Shown here in pieces: positions 25,321-33,165 of a stretch of DNA of 64,000 bases (position 1 is its first letter; every line of letters starts with the position of its first letter). The translations under genes were made by a program, and so were the position numbers. Location of the stretch: assembly GCA_947491945.1 (NCBI GenBank), contig CANLLN010000005.1, positions 170,377 to 234,376 on the forward strand. The letters are read 5' to 3'. This DNA is from an uncultured Carboxylicivirga sp. (lineage in GTDB: Bacteria; Bacteroidota; Bacteroidia; Bacteroidales; Marinilabiliaceae). The notes beneath the pieces are model-generated. The model saw only the letters and a list, made by a program, of their open reading frames with translations. It was not told the DNA's origin and did no database searches.

Positions 25321-27111
25321 TTAATACCGATTTCTTTCAGTATAATGGGTATGCAATAATTCGTGTGACTTTTTACCCAATGGCGCTTTCAAAAAAGCCT
25401 CATAAAGATGCATCACCTCAGGATTTTCATGCGATTTTCGAATGGGCTTTAACGCGTCTTCCCGATAAATAGCCTCACTTCGTTTCTTTCTTATCTCAGG
25501 CGAGGTAGGGATCGGTTGTCCGCCACCGCCCAGGCAACCACCGGGACAGGCCATAATCTCAATAAAATGATACTCCGCCTTACCATCGCGAACGGCTTCC
25601 ATCACATGCTTGGCATTTGACAATCCATGCGCTACACAAGTCTTTAGCTCTACTCCTTCCAGAAAATCCCATTCCGGCAGCACTTTCTCCATTTTAATGG
25701 TAGCCTCTCGGATACTTTCCATGCCCCGAACAGGTGTAATATTCAAGCCATTGAAAGGTACTTCACGACCGGTCACCAACTCATAAGCAGTGCGCAATGC
25801 CGCTTCCATCACACCACCGGTAGCACCAAAAATAACGGCTGCTCCACTTGACTCACCCATAATACTATCGTACTCATCATCGGGCAAAGAAGCAAAATCA
25901 ATACCCGCCTGTTTAATCATCAGGGCCAGCTCCCGCGTTGTAAGCACATAATCAACATCTTTATATCCGCTACTGCGCATCTCAGGTCGGTCGGCCTCAT
26001 ACTTCTTAGCCGTACAGGGCATCACCGATACACTGACCATGTCTTTGGGATCTACCCCTATCTTTTGGGCATAATAAGTCTTCGCCAAGGCTCCAAACAT
26101 TTGCTGCGGCGATTTGGCCGTTGACACATTGGGCAACAACTCCGGAAAAGCATGCTCGATAAACTTCACCCACCCGGGAGAGCAGGAGGTAGTCATGGGC
26201 AATCGCACGGAAGTATCCTTCTCCTTGACCACTTTTTTCAAACGCTGTAGCAACTCATTACCCTCTTCGATAATGGTTAAGTCGGCAGTAAAATCGGTAT
26301 CCAACACTGAGCTAAACCCCAGACGACGGAGGGCCGTCACCATCTTACCGGTCACAATCTCACCAGGCGGCATGCCCAATGCCTCCCCCAGGGCAATGCG
26401 CACAGCCGGTGCCGTTTGCACCACCACATGCTTATGCTCTGCATTCAAGGCGGACCACACCTCATCCAGATAGGTTTTCTCGGTTAAGGCACCCGTTGGA
26501 CAACGATTCACACACTGCCCACAGTTGGTACACACCACTTCAAACATGGGCTTATCGAAAAATGAGGATATTTTCATATCTTCCCCTTTATGGGCCACCG
26601 TTAATGCACTGATGCTCTGCAGCTGATCGCAGGTGCGCACACAACGCTGACAGCGAATACACTTACTATCGTCCTTGATAATGGAAGGCGAAAAATTATC
26701 AATGGTATAGCCCTTGTGTGCCACCAGGTCGATAAAGCCATTGTCGCCAATAATGTATTCCGAGGCCAACTCCTGAAGCTCACACTTACCGTTTTTATAG
26801 CACCGGGTACAGTCGGCACGGTGCTCACTTACCAGCAGCTCAATAATTTGCTTGCGGGCACTGCGCACCTTCATGCTGTTGGTATGAATCTCCATACCTT
26901 CGGCCACAGGCATGGCACAGGAGGGCAACAAGCGATCACTACCGCTTTGTTCCACCACACACACCCGGCAGTTACCGGCCACACATAAATCCTCGTGATA
27001 GCACAAGGTAGGAATACGAATATTTACTTTACGAGCCGCTTCCAGTATTGTAGCTCCGCTATGAATACTAACGGCAATATTATCGATTTTAAGATTAATC
27101 TTATCTGACAT
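25321..27111 (-). CDS. hydA: [FeFe] hydrogenase catalytic subunit HydA (complex 2)
   Basis: A 596-aa group A hydrogenase with the same domain order as the HydA at 13677-15443: [2Fe-2S] (CYHEDLCVAGNCRVC, later Cys), His-ligated [4Fe-4S] (HRADCTRCYKNGKC), two [4Fe-4S] (CIRCQRCVRTC, CTNCGQCVNRCP), then the H-domain. L1 reads TSCSPGW (about residue 309), so the Cys directly before Pro is Ser; L2 MPCTAKKYE and L3 MACPGGCLGGGGQP are canonical. It follows hydB2 after 17 nt. With the shortened HydB2 it would form an NADH-linked enzyme of possibly different coupling from complex 1. Confidence 0.95.
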   Translation of the reverse strand: MSDKINLKIDNIAVSIHSGATILEAARKVNIRIPTLCYHEDLCVAGNCRVCVVEQSGSDRLLPSCAMPVAEGMEIHTNSMKVRSARKQIIELLVSEHRADCTRCYKNGKCELQELASEYIIGDNGFIDLVAHKGYTIDNFSPSIIKDDSKCIRCQRCVRTCDQLQSISALTVAHKGEDMKISSFFDKPMFEVVCTNCGQCVNRCPTGALTEKTYLDEVWSALNAEHKHVVVQTAPAVRIALGEALGMPPGEIVTGKMVTALRRLGFSSVLDTDFTADLTIIEEGNELLQRLKKVVKEKDTSVRLPMTTSCSPGWVKFIEHAFPELLPNVSTAKSPQQMFGALAKTYYAQKIGVDPKDMVSVSVMPCTAKKYEADRPEMRSSGYKDVDYVLTTRELALMIKQAGIDFASLPDDEYDSIMGESSGAAVIFGATGGVMEAALRTAYELVTGREVPFNGLNITPVRGMESIREATIKMEKVLPEWDFLEGVELKTCVAHGLSNAKHVMEAVRDGKAEYHFIEIMACPGGCLGGGGQPIPTSPEIRKKRSEAIYREDALKPIRKSHENPEVMHLYEAFLKAPLGKKSHELLHTHYTERNRY

Positions 27112-27128
27112 CTTTGAGGCTTTTGAGG

Positions 27129-28307
27129 TTAGTAAATCATTTCTTCTCTGAAATTCTCAACGATGGATGAGAAGGAATTGGCCACCGATTGTCCCAGGCC
27201 ACATTTGGCCGTCACCCGCATGGCCTCAGCCAAATCGAGCAAACGATCGAGGTAGGATGAGGGCTGTTCGCCCTTTTTAACGGCCTGAATACCCAGCAAC
27301 AACTGCTGCGTACCTACCCGGCACGGTGTGCACTGACCACATGACTCCTCCACAAAGAAGTCGAGGTAGTTATGCAATACGTTATACATCGAACGCGATG
27401 AGTTAAAAATCATCATGGAACCACCCGTGGGCAGGGATGTGCCCCTTAGCTTGCCCTGATAACCAATGATGGTTTTTTCAAACTTTTTACGCGGCACACA
27501 AAAGCCCGAGGCTCCTCCTACCTGCACAGCCTTGGAGTCGCCATCGCCAAAATCATCCACAAACTTCTGGAGCGACATGCCAAACTCCAGCTCGTAAATG
27601 CCCGGAATGGGCGTATCACCGGAAACAGAAAACACTTTGGAGCCCCGCGAATCCTGCACTCCCAGATCCTTGAATTTATCGGGACCGTATTTTAAGATGG
27701 AATAAGTATGTGCCAAAGTCTCCACATTGTTAATTACGGTGGGTTGTCCTTTATAGCCAAAATCGGTGGGGAATGGCGGCTTATTGCGCGGCTCGCCCCG
27801 CTTACCTTCCATGCTTTCAAACAAGGCACTTTCTTCGCCACAGATATAGGCGCCACTTCCCAAAAAAATGGCCACTCTTAAATCAATTTTTAAGTCATCA
27901 AGCAGCACATGAAAATCATCAATGACCTTTTGTAAGGAGGGCTTTAAAAATTTATACTCCCCCCGCAGGTAAATAAAACCCTTTTTAGCACCTATGATGT
28001 GCGCACACACCGCCATGCCTGTAAGCACTTTATGTGGTACACTTGATAATATCTCACGATCTTTAAAAGTACCAGGCTCCCCCTCATCGGCATTACAAAT
28101 CACAAACTTATCGGGCTGATTAGCTTCGGCTGCCAGCTTCCATTTTAAACCCGTTGGAAAGCCAGCTCCACCTCGGCCTTTCAAACCCGAGCTAATCAAA
28201 TCATTAATCACATCATCGCATTTACGCCCAATGGTTTTCCTGAGTATTACTTCGGTATCGTGTTCATTCTTGAAAATAAGATCCAGTCTTTGCAAATTCT
28301 TTTTCAT
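27129..28307 (-). CDS. hydB: [FeFe] hydrogenase flavin subunit HydB (complex 2), short NuoF-like form
   Basis: A 392-aa NuoF-like FMN/NAD subunit. The core is complete: LKGRGGAGFPTGLKW, CNADEGEPGTFKDRE, CGEESALFESMEGKRG and the [4Fe-4S] motif ESCGQCTPCRVG. It lacks both the N-terminal thioredoxin-like [2Fe-2S] domain and the C-terminal 2x[4Fe-4S] domain that the HydB at 15479-17272 has; it is about 200 aa shorter. The missing C-terminal clusters are implicated in ferredoxin coupling in bifurcating enzymes, so this complex may use NADH alone. The gene lies 31 nt after hydC2. Confidence 0.94.
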   Translation of the reverse strand: MKKNLQRLDLIFKNEHDTEVILRKTIGRKCDDVINDLISSGLKGRGGAGFPTGLKWKLAAEANQPDKFVICNADEGEPGTFKDREILSSVPHKVLTGMAVCAHIIGAKKGFIYLRGEYKFLKPSLQKVIDDFHVLLDDLKIDLRVAIFLGSGAYICGEESALFESMEGKRGEPRNKPPFPTDFGYKGQPTVINNVETLAHTYSILKYGPDKFKDLGVQDSRGSKVFSVSGDTPIPGIYELEFGMSLQKFVDDFGDGDSKAVQVGGASGFCVPRKKFEKTIIGYQGKLRGTSLPTGGSMMIFNSSRSMYNVLHNYLDFFVEESCGQCTPCRVGTQQLLLGIQAVKKGEQPSSYLDRLLDLAEAMRVTAKCGLGQSVANSFSSIVENFREEMIY

Positions 28308-28338
28308 CGCTTGCGTATTTTATAAAACCCCGGCACTG

Positions 28339-28818
28339 TTAATTAACATTCAACTCCTGCTGTTTATATTTCATAATAATCGCACGCACTTTTTCAGGCG
28401 TCAGTTCGGTATAAGGCTCATCGTTAACCAACATGGCGGGCCCTTTATGACACTGCCCCAAACAGTTGGTTTCGAGCAGCGTAAACAGCCGATCGTGTGT
28501 TGTTTCTCCCAAGTTAATTTTCAGCACAGCTTCCAGCTCCTGAATAATTTGATTCTTACCATGCATCATGCAAGTAATTGTTTTGCACACCCGGATTACA
28601 TATTTACCCAAAGGCTTGGTATGCAAGAAAGAGTAGAAGGTAGCGGTGCCATACACCTGAGCTGCTGAAATATTGAGCTCGCGCGCCACCTCCACCATAG
28701 CATCCTCCGAGATATGCTGCTCCTGATTTATAATTCCTTGAAGAATGGGCAAAAGGCTCTCCATGCTGCGGCCGTGTTGATCGGCCAGTCCTTTTACCAA
28801 CTGTTTTACTTCAGCCAT
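28339..28818 (-). CDS. hydC: [FeFe] hydrogenase subunit HydC (complex 2), NuoE-like
   Basis: A 159-aa NuoE-like [2Fe-2S] protein with ligands in RVCKTITCMMHG and NCLGQCHKGPAM. The N-terminal helical domain (LVKGLADQHGRSMESLLP) is present. It is the first gene of the hydC2-hydB2-hydA2 operon; in complex 1 the hydC gene comes last. Upstream lies a 259-nt divergent region shared with the AlbA_2-type gene. Confidence 0.92.
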   Translation of the reverse strand: MAEVKQLVKGLADQHGRSMESLLPILQGIINQEQHISEDAMVEVARELNISAAQVYGTATFYSFLHTKPLGKYVIRVCKTITCMMHGKNQIIQELEAVLKINLGETTHDRLFTLLETNCLGQCHKGPAMLVNDEPYTELTPEKVRAIIMKYKQQELNVN

Positions 28819-29077
28819 AATTGTTGATTTAAGGGTTTACTTAACTGGGTATAGAGAATTATTTCTTTAAAAGTTAAGTTTTTTTAACATCGCTGTCCAG
28901 TATTTTTTTTCTCTATGCTGAAAAAAATCCTTATTAATAATCATTCTCAATAGCTAACTATCAGCACATTGCACGAATACATTCTTTTATCGTCACTTTT
29001 AAGGGGAGCTCCTGCACTAGGAATGGCTTTTTATTTATCCTTTCATTTTTCCGATCTTTGCCAAAAATTAAACAACA
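28819..29077. promoter_or_regulatory. Divergent promoter region: hydC2 (minus) and AlbA_2-type gene (plus)
   Basis: For the plus strand GATCTTTG (29053-29060) is one base off the -7 box and sits 17 nt before the GTG start. For the minus strand TAACTTTT (28869-28876) is a weak -7 candidate about 50 nt before hydC2. No good -33 box or dyad stands out for hydC2. Confidence 0.4.
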
Positions 29078-29758
29078 GTGAATCAAACAGAACTACAGCA
29101 GATGATTCTGGAAGGTGAACACCTGAAGCAGGATTTTAAGTTTGCCATTACAGATACCAAAAAGATAGCCCGCTCCATTGCAGCTTTTGCCAATACGGAA
29201 GGCGGACGTCTACTCATCGGTGTGAAAGACAACGGTAAGGTCGCGGGCGTTGAGTCTGACGAGGAATATTATATGATAGAGGCAGCCGCCAAGCGGCATT
29301 GTAGGCCGGCGGTGGAGTTTCAAACTCGTAAGTGGGAGATGGATGGCAAAACTGTACTGGAAATCATCATTGAAAAAAGTAAAAAGCGACCTCACTCAGC
29401 GCCCGACAAGGACGGAAAAGCGACCTACTATGTACGCGTTAAGGATCAGAACCTGGTGGCCAATCGCATATTAACGGAAGTGTGGAAGCGCGAAAAACAG
29501 CCCGGTGGATCGCTCCTTAAAATCAAATATGCAGAGAGTAAGCTGCTCACCTACCTGGGAATACATGGTTATATCACCTTTTCAAAGTTCTGCGGCATGG
29601 CCAATATCAGCCCCCGCAAGGCTGAGAAGATCCTTATTAACCTGATTCAGATGAAGGTCATCGAGATGGATATTACCGAGAGTCAGATTTTCTATAAGAT
29701 GAACAGTAATCCTGAATATCCCGAGCCTAATCAGCAGGAGCTGCCAGACGATTGGTAA
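29078..29758 (+). CDS. AlbA_2/Schlafen-domain ATP-binding protein
   Basis: A 226-aa protein with an N-terminal AlbA_2 (Schlafen) domain: GEHLKQDFKFAI, then IARSIAAFANTEGGRLLIGVKDNG (split: the IAAFANTEGG and LLIGVKDNG motifs are characteristic). The C-terminal part (YLGIHGYITFSKFCGMANIS) looks like a winged helix. The GTG start is supported because the first residues MNQTELQQMILEGEH are those usual for this family. Members are putative nucleic-acid-binding regulators or tRNA/RNA-related enzymes; the role here is unknown. Its stop codon directly abuts the end of the convergent serine-hydrolase gene. Confidence 0.82.
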   Translation: MNQTELQQMILEGEHLKQDFKFAITDTKKIARSIAAFANTEGGRLLIGVKDNGKVAGVESDEEYYMIEAAAKRHCRPAVEFQTRKWEMDGKTVLEIIIEKSKKRPHSAPDKDGKATYYVRVKDQNLVANRILTEVWKREKQPGGSLLKIKYAESKLLTYLGIHGYITFSKFCGMANISPRKAEKILINLIQMKVIEMDITESQIFYKMNSNPEYPEPNQQELPDDW

Positions 29759-31579
29759 TCAATCCCTCTCCTCTATGGCTTCATAAAACACCTGCTGGAT
29801 GGATGGTCGCACATTCATCCGGTAAATTAAAGGATTATTGCGACTGGGGTATACGCGATTTGAAAGAAATATATAAACCAAATCATATTGCGGATCAACC
29901 CACACGAAAGTACCGGTAAAACCACTGTGCCCATAACTTTGGGCGCTCACTGCCGGTGCCGGATAACTATTTTCGATGGACAATGTATCGTTGCCGGGCA
30001 AGGGTTTATCAAAGCCAGCCCCACGACGGTTATCGCTTTGTGGATATTGAACACGCGTAAAAGCATCCAGCATGGTGGATGATAGGTAAGAACGGCCACC
30101 GTAACTTCCCTTTTGCAGATATAGCTGCATCAGCTTTGCCACATCGTAGGCACTGCCAAACAAGCCCGCATTGCCCGACACACCTCCCATAATGGCGGCA
30201 GCCTCATCGTGCACCTGCCCTTTCAGCTGAGTTCTTCGGTAGTGAGCATCGTACTCGGTGGGCACAATACGACTGTGCGCCAATTTGTTCAGTGGATTAT
30301 AACATAAAGAAGAGGCACCTAGCTGATCGAAAAAATGGCGATACAGCATTGTCTCATAATCATCAGAATATAAGTTACTCAGCAGCTGCGGATAAAGCAT
30401 AAACGACAAGCCACTGTACTTATAGCCAACATCGGGCAGCAAATCTGACTTGCGAATGGCTTTATATACCTTCTTGGTAAATGAACGCGAGAGAAATAGA
30501 TTAGGGGCAACAGCCAGCGAATATTTTTCAGAAGGATTGATACGATAATACCGAGACTGATACTCCCCATTCTTCATCGTCATCGGGTAGTAGTTGATAT
30601 ACGGTGCAAGACGCGCCTGATGCGCCAATACGGAACGCAAGGAAATAGTATCCTTGTTGGAGCGATGAAAGAGGGTGCTTTTCCAATCAGGCCAGTAACG
30701 GCTAAATGGTTGATCAAGATGCATCAAACCATCATCGCAGGCCTTAATAATCAGTGGCAGCGGGCCGGCAATCTTGGTTACCGATGCCAGATCGTACACA
30801 TCGTGTGGCTGCACTGCAATGCGCTTATCATAGGTATGATGGCCGTAGCTGCCATTAAAGATCACTGCCCCCTTATAGGCCACCAGAACACGGCAACCGG
30901 GAAATGCAGTGGCTGTGATAGCCTGCTGCACAATGCTATCCACCCGGGTTTGAATACGCTCATCGGCCAAACCAAAGACAGCGCCAGGCACGTAGCGCAG
31001 GCGTTGCCTCGTATCATAATGCGTCAGTTCTTCACCCAGTGTCAGGGCATTAAAAACTACCTGAACGGACAGGTCACGACTGATAGTGTTGTTTAGCGGA
31101 CAATAAAGCACATAATCCGCAGCCGCCCTTAAATCTGCCATGGGCAATTCCAGGGTGTCACCCAGCACGATAAGGGATAAACATCGAATACTATCGCTCA
31201 ACAAGTATTTAGGAAGGGCTTGATCGGCTGTTACCACCGCAATAAGATGATCAGAAGAAGCTAAAACCTTCTCTTGCTCATCGGTTTGCTCTATGGTCAG
31301 CACAGGCACATCGGCATAGCGATGCACTAAAGGCTCCCACTGCTGCCCCTTTTCAGCGATGCCGAAAACAATGCGCTCACGATCCAGATCCTCGATGGGA
31401 AAGTTACTCCCGCTTTGCTTCAGAAACTCAAAGCGCTGCCAAACAGGCGAATATTCATCACACTGCCTGAGACTATCCGGCTCAGCAGCACGGGCAGACG
31501 AAGACATTAACAACAGGCGGAAAAACGCAAGGATAAAATAAAAATGATTTCCTAAGCTTATTGATGTATTCTTATTCAT
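29759..31579 (-). CDS. Serine hydrolase (class C beta-lactamase fold) with degenerate GH3 C-terminal domain
   Basis: A 606-aa exported protein. Residues ~210-600 are a penicillin-binding/beta-lactamase-type hydrolase with SVTK (SxxK), YSG (YxN/S position) and HSGFTG. Residues ~45-205 resemble the C-terminal alpha/beta domain of GH3 beta-N-acetylglucosaminidases (CLSLIVLGDTLELP, AADYVLYCPLNN). In many Bacteroidota a NagZ GH3 barrel is fused to such a hydrolase (about 1000 aa); here the catalytic barrel is absent. It probably acts on peptidoglycan fragments. The NamZ-like gene lies 1.6 kb upstream, separated by the AT-rich PD-(D/E)XK gene. Confidence 0.8.
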   Translation of the reverse strand: MNKNTSISLGNHFYFILAFFRLLLMSSSARAAEPDSLRQCDEYSPVWQRFEFLKQSGSNFPIEDLDRERIVFGIAEKGQQWEPLVHRYADVPVLTIEQTDEQEKVLASSDHLIAVVTADQALPKYLLSDSIRCLSLIVLGDTLELPMADLRAAADYVLYCPLNNTISRDLSVQVVFNALTLGEELTHYDTRQRLRYVPGAVFGLADERIQTRVDSIVQQAITATAFPGCRVLVAYKGAVIFNGSYGHHTYDKRIAVQPHDVYDLASVTKIAGPLPLIIKACDDGLMHLDQPFSRYWPDWKSTLFHRSNKDTISLRSVLAHQARLAPYINYYPMTMKNGEYQSRYYRINPSEKYSLAVAPNLFLSRSFTKKVYKAIRKSDLLPDVGYKYSGLSFMLYPQLLSNLYSDDYETMLYRHFFDQLGASSLCYNPLNKLAHSRIVPTEYDAHYRRTQLKGQVHDEAAAIMGGVSGNAGLFGSAYDVAKLMQLYLQKGSYGGRSYLSSTMLDAFTRVQYPQSDNRRGAGFDKPLPGNDTLSIENSYPAPAVSAQSYGHSGFTGTFVWVDPQYDLVYIFLSNRVYPSRNNPLIYRMNVRPSIQQVFYEAIEERD

Positions 31580-31592
31580 CGCTCATTTTTTA

Positions 31593-31614
31593 TAAAAAAA
31601 AACCAAATGTTGGT
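31593..31614 (-). terminator. Probable terminator upstream of the serine hydrolase gene
   Basis: On the minus strand ACCAA-cat-TTGGT is followed directly by a run of ten T. The stem is only 5 bp, so efficiency is doubtful. It would end the transcript of the PD-(D/E)XK gene. Confidence 0.5.
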
Positions 31615-31639
31615 ATTCAAAGCTCTTTATGCATTGAAT

Positions 31640-31882
31640 AATGGAATTATTCGTTGATCCTAATGTTTTTTCTGCTTGCTGCACCCGGTCAGGCTATGAA
31701 GCGTTGGAGAAATGTTACCAGATTTTCCTTTCAAAATGCTAAATAGCCAAAGCGTTGTATTTTGCTTTTACCTCTTCGTCTCACAAAGCCAAATCAACGA
31801 TTTGGCGGTGGGCAGCTTTGCAGAAGCTTTCAATTTAGCACTGCCCCCCAATGCTTTATTAGCCATTGTTGGCAACTATTAT
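31640..31882. other. Intergenic block, origin unclear
   Basis: A 302-nt gap separates the serine hydrolase from the PD-(D/E)XK gene. The part 31690-31880 has higher GC than the gene beside it and an open but unconvincing plus frame (31712-31894). It may be a decayed repeat or gene remnant. I see no conserved RNA. Confidence 0.3.
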
Positions 31883-33049
31883 TTATTCAATTAAATTTTT
31901 TAATTCAATACATAGGGTTTCTATTAATTCAATAACTTTTAACTCTTGATTAAAATTGTAATACTGACATATATCATTTTCCTTACCTTCTGAAGGATTA
32001 AATGTTGACAATATCTTAAATTCATCTCGATATTGCTCAACCATACTATATTTCTCTTTTTCAGTATAAAAATTTACTAAATATTTACAATTAAAAGGAT
32101 CTTCTCCAAATGCCACTCTCAGCAATAAAGGAATATTATCAAATGTAAAACCTGAAAAATAAACCGCAGTTCCCAATCTCTCAACTTTCTCAAAAGGGTA
32201 ACAATTATTAATAAATTTTTCTTCAATTCTAATTGCCAAATATTCAGGTAATTCTTCCATCATATTTTTAATTGACATCGAAGTTTCCAAGTTATTTGCT
32301 TCTAATAGTTTTTCACGAAATAATTTCAACGAAGCTGTATCCATATTATTTGTATTTAAAAATTTAATCAACTTACTGTATTGCTGAAGTATAAATTTGT
32401 TTTCACTTCTTTTTGATGCTTCAATAGCAGGCTGTATCCAGTTTGAAAATAAGCTCCTTTTACCTTCTAGATTTGTATATGAAGGAATCTGTTTAATCAA
32501 AGGTTTAATCTTATCTAACTCTTTCTTTGACCAATCAGAAGTATTTACAGTTTTACAATCATCTAATGTCAGATAGATAATTGCAACAATCTCAAATTCC
32601 TTTTTAAGTAAATTATAATATCTAGGTAATTGCTTTTCCTGATCAACTGCATTGTTTATTTTATTTTCAACAATAATTGCTTTTTTTGAATTAGCATCTC
32701 TAATAGAAATATCTATATTATCAACCTCACGATATATTTTAGCTGTCCTAAAGTCTTCTTTTTTAACAAGCTCTATATCTATCATGTCAATAAATAACTT
32801 TAAATAAAGGTCATTTTCTTTGTGCTTCTTTGTTGGATCTATAAATGAAAATATAAAATCGCTATGTAGATTTTCATAATGATATTTTGGAGAAATAAGA
32901 GTGAACACATTGAACTTTAAATCATCATTGTTGATTCTGTTTTTTTTAAAATTATCGCCAATAACCTTACAATCAGAAATTAATCCAATGATATCATTAT
33001 ATCTACTTTCAAACACATGTCTCCAATATTTAAGTTCTTCAATTTTCAT
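31883..33049 (-). CDS. PD-(D/E)XK nuclease family protein (AT-rich, probably acquired)
   Basis: A 388-aa protein with a PD-(D/E)XK nuclease core near residues 105-160: Asp in DNIDISIRD, then IIVENKINN (E-x-K), followed by QEKQLPRYYN and a beta strand AIIYLTLDD. This layout fits the PDDEXK_4 type found in defence-related and unknown proteins. An N-terminal helix region and a long alpha/beta C-terminal half have no recognisable match. The gene is clearly more AT-rich than both neighbours, which points to recent transfer. It has no partner gene (no methylase or helicase), so a complete restriction system is not supported. Confidence 0.75.
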   Translation of the reverse strand: MKIEELKYWRHVFESRYNDIIGLISDCKVIGDNFKKNRINNDDLKFNVFTLISPKYHYENLHSDFIFSFIDPTKKHKENDLYLKLFIDMIDIELVKKEDFRTAKIYREVDNIDISIRDANSKKAIIVENKINNAVDQEKQLPRYYNLLKKEFEIVAIIYLTLDDCKTVNTSDWSKKELDKIKPLIKQIPSYTNLEGKRSLFSNWIQPAIEASKRSENKFILQQYSKLIKFLNTNNMDTASLKLFREKLLEANNLETSMSIKNMMEELPEYLAIRIEEKFINNCYPFEKVERLGTAVYFSGFTFDNIPLLLRVAFGEDPFNCKYLVNFYTEKEKYSMVEQYRDEFKILSTFNPSEGKENDICQYYNFNQELKVIELIETLCIELKNLIE

Positions 33050-33165
33050 TCTTATACTATGTTTGCGTTGATAATAGTTGCTAACTTATCAATAAACACC
33101 ACACATCCGTTAATTATGCGAAATCATTATCCGTATATCCTCATGGCTTTTCCAATCTTATGTAG

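Noticed and set aside
31883..33049. Restriction-modification system
   Set aside because: No methylase, specificity or helicase gene is nearby; only a lone nuclease-like protein is supported.
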